Shown: positions 1 to 10,519 of the stretch, piece by piece
Layout: every line of letters starts with the position of its first letter
Position numbering within the stretch: the stretch's first letter is position 1
Origin: Metallyticus violacea
Lineage: Eukaryota > Arthropoda > Insecta > Mantodea > Metallyticidae
NCBI GenBank assembly: GCA_030762175.1
Contig: CM060833.1
Span: forward strand, 3,325,501 to 3,389,500
Reading direction: 5' to 3'
DNA: 64,000 nt
Translations under genes and position numbers: made by a program
The notes under the pieces: model-generated
The model's input: only the letters and a program-made list of their open reading frames with translations
Databases searched by the model: none
What the model was told of the DNA's origin: nothing

Positions 1-120
1 TTAGTAAAAAGTTATAAGTGATGTCATTTAAGAGCAAGATGGAGGAACAGCTGTTTGCCACATGCTGTCATACCTTGAATTACGTTTATGTCCACTCCTT
101 AGTAATATATTCTTATTTTT
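1..120. repeat. Dispersed repeat, copy 1 of 2 (cut by window edge)
   Basis: This segment resembles 37731-37850 in the same orientation. Both contain ggaacagctgtttgc, ataccttgaatta and cttagtaata in the same order with similar spacing. No protein is visible. The 37.7-kb copy lies just before a LINE tail, and this copy lies just before a PLE, so it may belong to an unrecognised element. Confidence 0.55.
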
Positions 121-334
121 TAATGTACAGAGCAGAATTCTTGCTAAATGGATCTTACATTTTTTCTAACAAGTAATGATAATTTGAGCACTTTATTTGC
201 TATAACTGTAAGTAAACTAGTAAAAAATATAACCATTCTAAATGAGGAACAAAAAAAGAAGATTATACCAGCCCCATCACACCCAGAATTTATAAAAGAT
301 AAAGGTAAATATAGCAATTGTGTCCCTTAAGGGC

Positions 335-909
335 AAAGGCCTCCTAACACACAGGGAAAGCTGGCTTTTACCTGATGTGGTGAGCTATTTCACACTAATT
401 GTTCATATGCTGTTTAAGACACTCTGACTGATTTATTCTTTGGTTACTCCATTTCTCACTGCACTAGTTGTTTTTCGAGAGATTTCCATTTTTCTCTTCC
501 TCTTGCTACTCTTGACTAATCTGCACCTGCATGTTCATTGAAGAGGTCTTTCCATCTTCTTCTGGGTCTGCCTTGTGTACTTTTCCTATTTGGGGATCCC
601 ACATGGAGATCTTGTAGACCATCTATTGTTTTGCATTCTTGCAATGCCCCATTGCCATTTGCTTCTGGTAGCTATTTGTGTGATGTTTGTTGTCTGAGAT
701 AACTGGTTTATTAATACTATAAGTATTTTGTCCTTCAAAGTTATTCACAGGATATTGCATTGCATTTTTCTTTGGCTTATTTGAGTTTTTTCATTTGTTT
801 TTTCTATTATTGATCATGCTTGGCACCCATATAGTAATACAGGGTATACACAGGTTTTGAACGTCTAGAATCTGATTTTCTTAGTTAGTGTTTGGTCTAA
901 CAATATAAA
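335..909 (-). mobile_element. RTE-like LINE, 3' end fragment, nested in PLE-A
   Basis: On the minus strand the sequence encodes a typical C-terminal tail of an RTE-like endonuclease/RT protein, including GRPRRRWKDLF near 560-590, then GREKWKSLE near 470-500. The fragment is flanked by the 9-bp duplication cttaagggc at 326-334 and 910-918. This marks a 5'-truncated insertion into the older PLE. Confidence 0.75.
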
Positions 910-2224
910 CTTAAGGGCCCAATGGCCTACCAAAAATACATAATCTGGTATGAGACCTACTGTAAATACAATAAATTCACCCAAATACAATTTGGCCAAT
1001 TACCTTTTAAAAAAAATTCAATAGTTTACTGAAATGCAAAAGCCAAGGCATAAAAAACTCACCAGAATAAACAGAAAAAAATCAGACATATGAAACTGGA
1101 AAGCAGGGATATGCTAGTTTCTTATGATGAACTGTCTCTGTTTCCTAGCATCCCCAAAGAAAAACGAATAAATATAGTAAAAAATGGCTAAGCTCAATAA
1201 ACCTACCTGGAAAAGTAATAGAACAATATCTGAACCTCACCAAAATTTGCATCAATCAAACCTACTTCACGTTCAGAGGCAATGGTTATACACAAAAGAA
1301 GGTTTAGCAATGGGAAATCTGCTCTCACCAGTCTTAGCAAATGTACACGAGTTTCTTGGTAATAAAATTAGTTTCCCACATAAATATAAATGATGATGTC
1401 CTTGCAATAGTAAATGAAATATGGAAAGAGGATGCAATTAAACTACTCAAACTACAAGACAGTACCATTAAATTCACAATGGAAATAGAAAACAACAAGA
1501 TTCTTTTTCCTTCCTGGATATAAAAATTATAAAAAGGTGACATACTAGTATTTGGCATATTCAGAAAAGATGTCCATACAGGTAATTATATAAAAAATAA
1601 CAGCCACAATCCAAAACAACATAAACTTGCAATAATCAATAGCCTCACATTCAGATTAACTAATCTACCAATAAGCAAGACAGAATACGAATCTGAGTAC
1701 CTAAAAATCATAGATATAGTGTAGACAGTTCTGGTCAAGAAGAAAATAGAAAATTTAAAAAACAAATAAAAGACATCTCCCTACAAAGATCATATATACA
1801 AGAAATTTACATTCTATCCATGGGCACATTAAAAATTCCAAAAGATTTTTAATAATGCCAACATTATTTTGTCTCCAGTGAACAAATACATTTTAAAAAA
1901 ACTGTTAAAAATCAAAACAAAATAGAAAATTCTGCCAGGAAAACAACTGGGCATTAAAGACTGCAACTACTACTGCAAAGACTACAGTTTATGGAACACG
2001 TACGAAATGTAAAATATAAACACATGAAAAAATCAGCAGTAGCATACTATTTCCTGCAAAACAAAAAACAAAACAAAAAAATCCAAATTGAACCTAAGCT
2101 CTTCAAAAACCCATAGAATTATCAGTAAGGTAAAATATATTCACAAATAAAAACAAGGAAAATTTATGTAAATTCTAATTAATCTGTCATCTAACATACT
2201 CTTATGCATCACTTACTTTTAAAT

Positions 2225-2272
2225 ATGGTGGGACCGGTTTCGAAGAGACATCCTCTCCATCTTCAACCAATA
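2225..2272 (-). ncRNA. Hammerhead-like ribozyme motif, left arm of foldback
   Basis: The minus strand reads UUGAAGA, then a stem II hairpin (GGAGAG..CUCUUC), then GAAA, then the palindromic ACCGGU followed by C. The first core base (C3) is U, so cleavage is probably lost, although the rest of the fold is kept. Confidence 0.6.
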
Positions 2273-2542
2273 TGACGACTGGTATGAGAAACTAACATCT
2301 ATGAGGGCCTGTGGCTCCATCCTGGTGGTGTTTTTTCATTATAAACTGGAAATTGGTATTACATTCTCCTATAATGTTGAAATTCTAAGGTGATCTCTAT
2401 CACAATCATAAACATAGGGATCATCTTATGAATTTGGATATTATAGGAGAATGTAATACCAATTTCCAGTTTATAAAGAAAAAACACCACCAGGACAGAG
2501 CCACAGGTTCTCATAGATGTTAAGTTTCTCATACCAGTTGTC

Positions 2543-2592
2543 AAGTTGGTTGAAGATGGAGAGGATGTCTCTTCAAAACCAGTCCTACCGTA
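2543..2592 (+). ncRNA. Hammerhead-like motif, right arm of foldback (decayed)
   Basis: This is the inverted partner of 2225-2272: UUGAAGA, GGAGAG..CUCUUC, then AAAA in place of GAAA and ACCAGU in place of ACCGGU. Both changes fit CpG deamination. Predicted inactive. Confidence 0.55.
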
Positions 2593-2807
2593 TTTAAAAG
2601 TAAGTGAAGCATAAGAGTGTGTTAGACGACAGGTTAATTAGAATTTACATTTAACAAGCTTCACTGTGTGAGTGAATTTTTTAAAAATGTCTTATTTTTA
2701 AGGAAAATTTAGTTAATTTTGACCTTCCAAACAATAGTAACTCATCATAAAGTTCATAAAATCCACAGACTGACACCTTAATGCCATGTTGGGAAACTGA
2801 CAGTTGA

Positions 2808-2852
2808 ACTGTGCTGATGATGAAGGTAACAGCTTTCAAACATGTCCAATTG
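2808..2852 (+). ncRNA. Hammerhead-like motif in the PLE-A terminus
   Basis: The plus strand reads CUGAUGA, U, stem II GAAGGU-AACA-GCUUUC, AAAC and AUGUC. The core CUGANGA is intact, but the G of GAAA seems deleted. The stem III hexamer ACAUGU is self-complementary. The same terminus is seen decayed at 53588-53637 and 58488-58530. Confidence 0.55.
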
Positions 2853-2959
2853 AGTGAAACAAAACTGGTGAAATTTGAGTGAATTCCTCATAAATAATTT
2901 GTTATATTACACTTTATTTCACTGTGAAAATCCCCACTATTTAAAACTTTATTATGCAT

Positions 2960-3640
2960 TTGTCAATATTCAAGTACATGTTGGATTAAAGGAAAACAAG
3001 ATTGCTGATATTTTAGCAAAAAAAGGAGTCACCATAAAATTAAAACTACCTTTTGAACTAGAACTTCCTTCTAAATTGAAACTCATAAAATGATTACTAA
3101 CTGAACAAAAACAACGAAATATGCACAAAAATTAAATGAAAACCATATAAAGAACTAAAGACTTTCAAACTTCTTTTATTGAAACCAAGAAAAATTGGAA
3201 TTGCCCAATTGTGCTTAATTGTTGGGCATGATTGCCTATCATTACATCTCTTCACAGTGAAATTAATCAACGACAGCTACTGCCCATTGTGTAAGTACGT
3301 GACTATTATCCTAAATAAAGAACAACTACTAAAATGCAGCCAACTTGATAGGAACAAACAAATGAAAAATAATTTGGAAGCTCTTTTATGGGAAGCTAGG
3401 GAAAAGATGATAAATATTAGCATTCCTAATTGCCACTAGCAATCATCCATCCAGCCAATGTTCAAGCATAAAAACCCACTTTGAGACGATAGTTACGAAG
3501 GCTACATAGCAGCTTCAATGAGAGAGGTGGCACAAAAATCGAGCTTTCAATTTATTTTATAAATCCATTTTGAGCATTTATATTTATATACATTTCTTTA
3601 TATTGTTGACAATCAAATTTTCATTATGAGCAAAAAATGG
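2960..3640 (+). mobile_element. I-type LINE, 3' end (RNase H tail and zinc-knuckle region)
   Basis: The frames carry the end of an RNase H domain (NKIADILAKKG, about 3000-3030), then the linker LPFELELPSKLKLIK, and a cysteine/histidine block (CPLCKYV...LLKCS, about 3280-3345). The protein end (NISIPNCH, stop near 3439) is followed by a 3' tail. The copy parallels 8090-8690 but carries different lesions. An RNase H after the RT is typical of I-clade LINEs. The copy is 5'-truncated and inactive. Confidence 0.75.
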
Positions 3641-3677
3641 TGAAATTGAAAGAAATTATTTTAGTAGCAAGTAGTAA

Positions 3678-3947
3678 ATGCCGTCATGGGTGGGTCAGGT
3701 CATTAAGGCAAGGACTCACGAGCGGGAGGTCTGGAGTTCAAATCCCACCAGGACCATCCTCCCTGACTGTAGTTTTTTCCTGGTTTTCCTCAGTCCTCAT
3801 AAATGGCAAATGTCGGGAGGCACTCTAAACTTAGGCCTGGAATGCTTTCTTCATTAAAAAACGATCCTTTCACAATTTACCTTTTCATTTCATGTAACAT
3901 CAGTGTCCACTGCCTGTGGTGATGGACATTAAACACTATTAAAAAAA
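3678..3947 (+). mobile_element. tRNA-derived SINE, family 2
   Basis: The head carries pol III promoter boxes of a class II (Ser/Leu-like) tRNA: a degenerate A box and the B-like box agttcaaatcc. The body includes cctggttttcctcagtcctc and a tail ending in an A-run. It is flanked by the 15-bp duplication agtagcaagtartaa (3663-3677 and 3948-3962, one mismatch). Other copies, in inverse orientation, are at 21759-22050, 24770-24965 and 46530-46880. Confidence 0.85.
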
Positions 3948-4533
3948 AGTAGCAAGTAATAACAACCTTAAAACAAAAAAAAACTAAGATGCTGAACTGA
4001 AATATGCATTTGAAATGGGAAAGACCAATACCATAAGCCATACTCTGCTTGCACTTAGCTAATGTTTTCAATGCTATACAGCTGTAAATTGGATAATGTC
4101 CTCTCTAAGTGGCATGCGACTAAAGTAGGCCTTCCTCAAGGTGCTGTCTTCAATCCAATTCTTTTTAATATTTTCATACATGACATCAACAAAATATTAG
4201 CTGACTTTCCAAAGGCAAATATGGGATTGTTTGCAGATGATATCAACATATGCATTATTCAAAAAAATAATCAGAATAAACAACATTACAAAAAACTAGA
4301 AAATGAAATGAGAAAATTATCAATAGCATGGAAATATGGGGATCACCAACAATATGAAAATAAACACTAAAATTGTTAATTGGAACATTGCACAGTGAAG
4401 GTAATCACATTTAATTAAATTTTTTTAAAAATTGTAAATCTTTAAAACTTTTTTCATATGGAACTGACACAGTGAAGCTCATGTGAATTGAATCTGTTGT
4501 CTTAACACTCTTCATGCTTCACTAACCTTAAAA

Positions 4534-4582
4534 ATACACGGAACCGGTTTTAAAGATATGTTATTTCCATCTTCGGCCGTGG
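4534..4582 (-). ncRNA. Hammerhead-like motif, PLE-B sub-family with CCGAAGA core
   Basis: The minus strand reads CACGG, CCGAAGA, a stem II hairpin, AAAA and ACCGGU, followed by UCCGUG. Stem I pairs CACGG with CCGUG over five base pairs. Core base U4 is C and the GAAA box is AAAA, so activity is unlikely. Confidence 0.5.
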
Positions 4583-4704
4583 ATGACTGGTGTGAAAGGT
4601 TGTTGTTACGTAGGATCAGAAGCAATGTTCCGCTCTGGTGAAACTTTTATGAACTTAAAATTTATTTTTCTTCTTTCGGAATGTCAAAATTCATCAAATG
4701 ATCC

Positions 4705-5061
4705 TTATGTTTGTAGATGTAAATATTTTCTCAAATATCCAATTCTAGCTCTCAATAATTTAACTTTTTTCTTAATATCATGATTTTCGGTCCAAAAGTG
4801 ATATGACACTGCTGATTTTTCTATTTGTTTGTATTTTAAATTCCTCATATGTTCTTTTAGATGTATCCCCACATTCCTCTTGGTTTTTCCTATGTAGATC
4901 TTATCACATTCAGCACATGAAATCTTGTAAATTCCTGCTTTTTTCTCCTTTGGGGTATTATCTGTAGTATTGTCTTTCAAAATGTTGTTTAGACTAAATC
5001 TATTAGTGGAAGCCAATTTTATATTAACATCTTTAAATATTTTTTGGAATTTATACATCAC
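4705..5061 (-). pseudogene. GIY-YIG endonuclease domain of a PLE (118-residue open frame)
   Basis: The frame contains AGIYKISCAECDKIYIGKTK (GIY and YIG motifs separated by a CxxC) and then the conserved Arg/Glu/His segment HLKEHMRN. It ends with a conserved FWTENHDI block. In PLEs this domain nicks the target to prime reverse transcription. The frame starts within the element and its N-terminal RT is missing, so this is a fragment, not a gene. Confidence 0.8.
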
Positions 5062-5441
5062 TGTTGGGTTATATGTAAATTTTTAAAGGACATTTTTTCT
5101 TTAACTGTTGATAATGTAGTGCAATTTTAAATTGTTTTCTTCTTCTGGAATTTTTTAATCTTATTATGTATTAAGTCTTCATTAAAACCATTTAAAATTG
5201 CTATTTCTTTAATTTTTTTTATATTCCATGTTATATTCTTCTTTACTGATTGGCAAATTGATCAATCTGCATATCAGACTATTAAAAATTGCATGTTTGT
5301 GAGCCATAGGATTAAAACCATTTTCTTTGATATAATTATCTGCATGTGTGTCCTTTCTATATATGCCAAATTTAAAGTTTTCTTTACTTTTTATAATTTT
5401 AATATCCAAAAAAGGCAGCATATTGTCTGTTTTTATTTCAG

Positions 5442-5494
5442 TCATCCACGGTCGAAGATGGAGATAACATATCTTTGAAACCGGTTCCGTATAT
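5442..5494 (+). ncRNA. Hammerhead-like motif, PLE-B terminus (decayed)
   Basis: The plus strand reads CACGG, UCGAAGA, a stem II hairpin, GAAA and ACCGGU, followed by UCCGUAU. Stem I (ACGG with CCGU) is kept, but C3 and U4 are exchanged to UC, which should abolish cleavage. Confidence 0.5.
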
Positions 5495-5534
5495 TTTTAA
5501 GGTTAGCGGAGCACGAAGAGTGTTAAGATGACAG

Positions 5535-7150
5535 ATTCAATTCTAATCATATTTGTTTTATTTTATTTTATATTTTTATTTATATTTATATTTTGTTCCT
5601 TTTGGAATGAAAAATTGAAAAAATTCACTGCTATCCCAAAAGGAACAAAATATAAAATAAAACAGAACAACCCTACAATAGCAAAAATATATGGTTTGCC
5701 AAAAATTCATAAGACTGGAAATGGTATGTACCCATCATTAGCAATATCAATACACAACCATACTATTTAGCAAAATGGCTAGCTGATAGATTTAAGACAC
5801 TATCTAAATTTCAAAACAGGAGTATAAATAATTCATTACAGTTAATAGAAAAAATTAAGAACATAAATTTGCAGCCTTTTATTAACTTTCAACATAGAAT
5901 CGGTGTTTCCAAGCATACCTAAAGATAAACTCCTAATTTATCTGCAAGATTGGTTAAGAACAAGTGGAATTAATGATGTACTCGTAAAAGAATATATGAA
6001 TTTCACAAAAATTTGCCTTAACTGATCCTACTTTGCTTTCAAGGGCAAATTTTACAAACATTAACCAGGACTTACTATGGGCAGCCCCTTGTCATTAACT
6101 AACCTTTTCATGAGCAGACTTGAAGTACACATACCTCAGCTTTTCCATACATATTTAAAATATGGTATAGATATGTTGATGATATATTTGCCATAGTTAA
6201 CAATAAACTACTAACGATGATGCCAATCATTCATATACAAAACTAAAACAGATAACAGGTTACCTTTCTTGGATATAAAAATAATAAAATGTCAAAAAAA
6301 AACTGGAATTTATAATATACAGAAAGAATACACATGCAGACAATCATGTCTTAGTTGACGGTTTTAAACCTATAATGCACAAACATGCAGTTATCAACAG
6401 CTTAATACATCAGCTAGTTAACCTAAAAATCAACAAAGAATACAAAAAATTGAAAGAAAACTGGTTAAAAATGATTACTGCAAAGAACTAATACATAAAA
6501 ACGTACAGAAATTCAAGAAAAAAAAAAACTTATTATAGAAACCACAACAATTTTAGCAAAAAAAGATAAGCTAATTTTTAAAAAATTTGCATATCATCCA
6601 TGGGCTACAAAAATTTTCAGAATGTTCTTAAAGGATTTTAATATCAGGTTAGCACCTGTAAACAAATGTTAAACATCTCCTGATTGATAATGTTAATGAC
6701 AGTATTCCACAAGAGAAAAGAGCAGGTATTATAAAATATGTTGTGCAGAGTGTGGAAAAATCTACATTGGTAAAACAAAGAGAAACATGGGCACATGATT
6801 AAAAGAACATTTCAGAAACATAAGATACAAACAGTTAGAGAAACCAGCAGTGGCATATCATTTCTGAACAGAAAACCACAAAATAATGAATAAAACAAAA
6901 TTATTAAAATCAGTGCAAGGATCTACATTTACAAATATGAAGGCAGTTTAATGAACTTTGACACTTCCAGTGATGAAAATAAATACTTTAAGTTCATCAT
7001 ACCTCTACCAGAGAACACATTCCCACAGCATAACGGTTTATCCTCCAGTTGACAAGGGGCTGACGACATGAATGAAGGGTTCGTGAAACCGGTTCTACAT
7101 ATTTAAACAAGTAAGTGGAGCAAAAGAATGTTAGTTCGACTCAATCATAC
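5535..7150 (+). mobile_element. PLE family B, longer decayed copy
   Basis: Frames in order encode IAKIYGLPKIHKTGN (about 5680-5720) and YLAKWLADRFKTL (about 5760-5800). RT core WYRYVDDIFAIV follows near 6165-6200, then LPFLDIKIIK (about 6260) and a GIY-YIG remnant (about 6720-6880). Many frameshifts are present. The copy ends with a terminus carrying a hammerhead-like motif (7052-7104), after which the I-type LINE resumes. A short local foldback (5586-5605 with 5635-5653) lies at the 5' end. Confidence 0.75.
7052..7104 (+). ncRNA. Hammerhead-like motif with intact core, PLE-B terminus
   Basis: The plus strand reads GG, CUGACGA, C, stem II AUGAAU-GAAGG-GUUCGU (six pairs with two wobbles), GAAA and ACCGGU, then U and CUAC. 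All invariant core bases are present. Stem I is weak (about two pairs). Confidence 0.6.
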
Positions 7151-8477
7151 AATGATCTTAATACTAAAAAGACAAGTTTTCCAGCTTTTCATTCTCCAAC
7201 ACCCTACAGATAATTTGCAACTTAAAATCAATAACAAACTACTACGAGAGAAAGAACATCACTACATATCTTGGAATAACACTTGACAAAAAACTTTCCT
7301 TCTCAGAACAGATTGACAGTATAACTAATAAAGAGAATAAGAACAACATATTGAGAAGACTAGCAGGTGTCAAATGGGGAGGATCCTTAGATCTCCTTAA
7401 TGACACATACAAACAATACATAAAACCCAATTTGCTCTATAAACCAATTGCTGCAATGCAAAGCATAACTAGCAAACCTGCCAATTAAAACAGAGCTAGA
7501 TATTAAAATGGCAATAATACTGGGACAAAAATTAAAACAGAAATAAATGATTTCATATTCCTGGCAGTACAATTAAAAACACAACAGACTTTCAAAAATT
7601 ACATACAAAAAGAAGATTTAGACAAAATTTTAAAAATCAGCCATTATAACAACTGCTCCTTTAAAATATATAAATATCAGAGTGAAACTAAATCTGGATA
7701 CAAGGTCTCCAAGAAGAACAACCAACCTGAGGTTATTAAGATTGACAGCACTTAGCACTAAACAACTATTATCCGACTGATACATGATGTAGAGTGTATA
7801 CAGCTGCATCTCTTAAAAATGGAGAAACAGGTTTTGGAATACTATGAGAAATTCTCTCAATATACACCTTTAGGACAGGTTGCTAACTATTTTGATGTGA
7901 AATAATGGCTAGTAGATTAGCTTTAGTATAGATCTAACATAAATAAAAGAATTATCTTAAGTGACTCTAAAGCAGCACTACAAAGTATAATGAATTACAG
8001 TTACCCACCAACATACATTATAAATGAAATAAGAAAACTGTATCATACAATCCAGACAGAAATAGTTTTACAATGGATCCCAAGCCATGTAGGGAAATGA
8101 AATTGCTGATACTTTAGCAAAAAAGGGGGCCACATAAAATTAAAACTATCTTTTGAATTAGAACTTCCTTCTAAACTGAAACTCATAAAAAGATTAATAA
8201 CTGAACAAGAACAACAAAATATTCAATAAAACCTTAAAGGAAAACCATATGAAAATCTAAAGGCTTTCAAATATCAAATATCTTTTCATTGAAACTGAGA
8301 AAAATTGCAGTTGACCAATTTTGCTTAACTGTTGGGCATGATTGCCTGTCAGAACATCTCTTCAGGATGAAATTAGTCTAGGACAGACACTGCCCTTGTG
8401 TAAGGAAGTGAATACTAACCTAAACAAAGAATATCTGCTGAAATGCAGCCATTTGATAGCAAGAAACAAATGAAAAA

Positions 8478-8587
8478 GACCAGTCGTCCACGGCCGAAGA
8501 TGGAGATAACATATCTTTGAAACCGGTTCCATATAATTTTAAGGTTAGTGAAGCATGAAGAGTGTTAAGATGACAGATTCAATTAAT
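8478..8587 (+). mobile_element. Solo PLE terminus (110 bp) with ribozyme motif and TSD
   Basis: A lone terminus interrupts the I-type LINE. The duplication atgaaaaa lies at 8470-8477 and 8588-8595, and the related LINE copy at 3360-3380 reads straight through this site. It has no coding sequence; a hammerhead-like motif occupies half of it. Confidence 0.8.
8484..8535 (+). ncRNA. Hammerhead-like motif in solo PLE terminus
   Basis: The sequence reads CCACGG, CCGAAGA, stem II GGAGAUA..UAUCUUU, GAAA and ACCGGU, then U and CCAUAU. The core has C instead of U4. Stem I retains GG-CC but the outer pairs are shifted. Confidence 0.5.
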
Positions 8588-8699
8588 ATGAAAAATAATT
8601 TAAAAGCATTTATTGGGAAGCTAGGAAAAAAATTATAAATATCAGCATCCCCACTAGCAACTAACCAACCATGTTTTCAATACATTTAAATAACTAATT

Positions 8700-10370
8700 A
8701 TTCTCTCTTTATACTTATTCCTAATATTGTCAATATCATCACTTTCACCAATACTCTAAATATTTAGGCCAACTGATGACAATACTAATACTTCTATGAA
8801 ACAAAACAATGAAAATTCACTTGTATGGAATTGTGAAGTACAAGTGTAATGGAAACTTTTGTGGAACAGAATTCTACTAACAACTTCAAGTTACAAATCC
8901 ATATACTTGTAATATATTAGACTATATATTTGTGCCCAGCACAGGCCATCATTTTACCAAATTGAAAACAGGTAATTTTATATAAACTGTTAGTTTTATT
9001 ATATACATGCACTGCTTGTTTAAAAACAAAATGCAAATATTATTTTGTTATTACATGTTTCCACAAAGTGTGCTAGATATGAAAAAAGTAGCTATAATTA
9101 AAATATTCCCAGCACTATTATCTATAGCATGCTTTGGTCTACAGCAACTCACAGACCAGATGACACCATTTGTTTACATTAAGTTTGGTTCTAAGGTAGA
9201 ATACACTTTATCCTTAATGCTCCCCAAAATCCAATTACAGAAACTTAACCAGCATTCATCACCCTGTGCTTGAACTTGCTGAACAATAGTAATTCTATAT
9301 AGTTTTATAGTTCTGTAGCTTTGATTTGCAAACTTGTTTCCTGCGCAAGATTCAGAGATATTTTTTAGGACTACGTTTTTTTAAACCTTTCTCCACTTTG
9401 CCTAGTAAGCACACATCATTGTCACTTTTTGAGGAGAATAGATCCACATACAGCTTCTCTAGAGAGAGATTACACACCAGATAATGTTATTGAAACTGTC
9501 TTTTAACCTTCCTGCATGAGTTTATAACAACATATCATACTATATTTTAATATATACATCTATCAAGCATTATAAATGCACTAATAGCACAATGTAGAAA
9601 ACTTTTAAAAACAAAAACATGTCTTTTCTTGAACTGGTATGAGTTAAATGAATGTGGGAGAAACAACATTACAAGTAGTAAGCCCATTGTGAAGTATCTG
9701 TGTGTAATATCAATAATGTACCTGCAATGAATACTAGTTAAAGATAATGGATTACAGTAATTTAGGTGTTTAGCATTTGTTTATAAATGTTTATAGACAT
9801 TTAATTAGACATGCTGACATGATCATTCCAAAGTGAACAACATTTTCCTATCTCTATTAGCCACATGAATTGCAAAGTACATATGTGCTTCTATATTGAT
9901 ATAAATAGATAATTCTTAGCAGAGTACTCAGAGCACACTGAAGGCTAGTAGAGTGAGAAGCATTAGTATTGTGGGTAGGTGCAGTGCCTGAAGGAAACCA
10001 TTTTCTTACCTGCACCACTATTACCTGAGCTATCGATTCGTCTTGACAGAGGGGACATTTCAAGAAACCAATAAATACAATATGTTTGTTGATTTTAACA
10101 TTACAGAGACAATATTGTGTGCTTTTATTCCTTTCTGTTTTTAATTTTGTAATGCTAATTTGAGATATTCATTACATATTATCATCATAATTATTGTTAT
10201 TAGCACCATTATCTATCTTTATAATAATAATAATTATTACTATTTCACAGATAAGCTCTGAGCATTGGCACAGTAACAGCATGAGAGAGGGGGAGAGGTT
10301 TTTTCTGACTTGTTAATAATAAGTCTAGTTAAATTTAAAATTAATTTCTTTACGGAAATAATACAATGAA
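8700..10370. other. Intergenic DNA without recognised features
   Basis: The DNA is AT-rich. It holds one 88-codon frame at 9007-9273 and a 68-codon minus frame at 9857-10063, neither with recognisable similarity. Several ATT-rich tracts occur near 10190-10240. I see no supported gene. Confidence 0.5.
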
Positions 10371-10435
10371 GCAATTAATATATTCTTAATTAGCTAGTGA
10401 GTAGATTTAATACTCTTATGCTCCACTTACCATTG

Positions 10436-10486
10436 AATTATACAGAACATGTTTCACAGGCTTTTGCCCACATCATCAGCTATGAG
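10436..10486 (-). ncRNA. Hammerhead ribozyme candidate, full core (isolated PLE terminus)
   Basis: The minus strand reads AUAG, CUGAUGA, U, stem II GUGGGC-AAAA-GCCUGU, GAAA and ACAUGU, then U and CUGUAU. The cores CUGAUGA and GAAA are intact. Stem I pairs AUAG with CUGU and stem III is the self-complementary ACAUGU. It lies in a PLE-like terminus (about 10400-10490, with cttatgctccacttac) next to no PLE coding sequence. It is one of the best-preserved motifs here. Confidence 0.7.
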
Positions 10487-10519
10487 CCGACTCTTGAGTT
10501 TTCTGTTGGCAGCACTGGA

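Larger units (their letters stand above)
2167..2699. mobile_element. PLE-derived foldback element with two ribozyme-like termini, 12-bp TSD
   Basis: Two inverted arms (2168-2375 and 2440-2648, about 208 bp each) flank a 64-bp spacer. Each arm holds the end of the PLE coding region (MNLDII...FQFI on the plus strand near 2430-2475, matching MNFDIV...KFI of family B) followed by a PLE terminus with a hammerhead-like motif. The insertion is bounded by the exact duplication aaggaaaattta at 2155-2166 and 2700-2711 and interrupts PLE-A. The right end carries about 50 bp more terminus sequence than the left. It encodes no complete protein, so it is non-autonomous. Confidence 0.8.
140..2945 (+). mobile_element. 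Penelope-like element family A, copy 1 (decayed, with two nested insertions)
   Basis: Broken reading frames give a PLE reverse transcriptase: a PKIH-like block near 920-960, then GLAMGN-LSP near 1300-1330, then DDVLAIVNE near 1390-1420. These are followed by a connector resembling LDIKII and FRKD (1515-1570) and a decayed GIY-YIG endonuclease region (about 1930-2120). Many stops and frameshifts are present, so it is not functional. The copy aligns by eye with 53860-58570. It is interrupted by a LINE tail (335-909) and a foldback (2167-2699). Its terminus near 2808-2852 has a hammerhead-like core. PLEs combine an RT and usually a GIY-YIG nuclease and insert by target-primed reverse transcription. 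The start is approximate. Confidence 0.8.
4376..5530 (-). mobile_element. PLE family B, partial copy flanked by inverted termini
   Basis: On the minus strand, 5445-5209 encodes the RT end/connector (MLPFLDIKII, FGIYRKDTHADNYIK) and 5061-4705 encodes a GIY-YIG nuclease. A hammerhead-bearing terminus lies at each end in opposite orientation (4534-4582 minus, 5442-5494 plus). The layout matches the other PLE foldbacks here. It sits inside the I-type LINE. Confidence 0.75.
4030..8690 (+). mobile_element. I-type LINE, copy 2, split by nested PLE insertions
   Basis: The part at 4060-4374 encodes RT motifs (GLPQGAVFNPILFNIF and LFADDINIC). The frame resumes at about 7155 with KTSFPAF and YLGITLDKKLSF. 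RNase H follows (SDSKAAL near 7960, WIPSHVG near 8070, ADTLAKKG near 8110), then a Cys/His block (about 8390-8450). The interruption at 4375-7155 is a PLE cluster bounded by actaaaa-type duplications, and 8478-8587 is a solo PLE terminus. Stops and indels make the LINE non-functional. This is the fuller copy of the element seen at 2960-3640. Confidence 0.75.

Noticed and set aside
9857..10063. Exon-like minus segment encoding KCPLCQDESIAQ, resembling a zinc-finger exon
   Set aside because: There is no acceptor immediately upstream and no partner exon nearby. One short CxxC is not enough.
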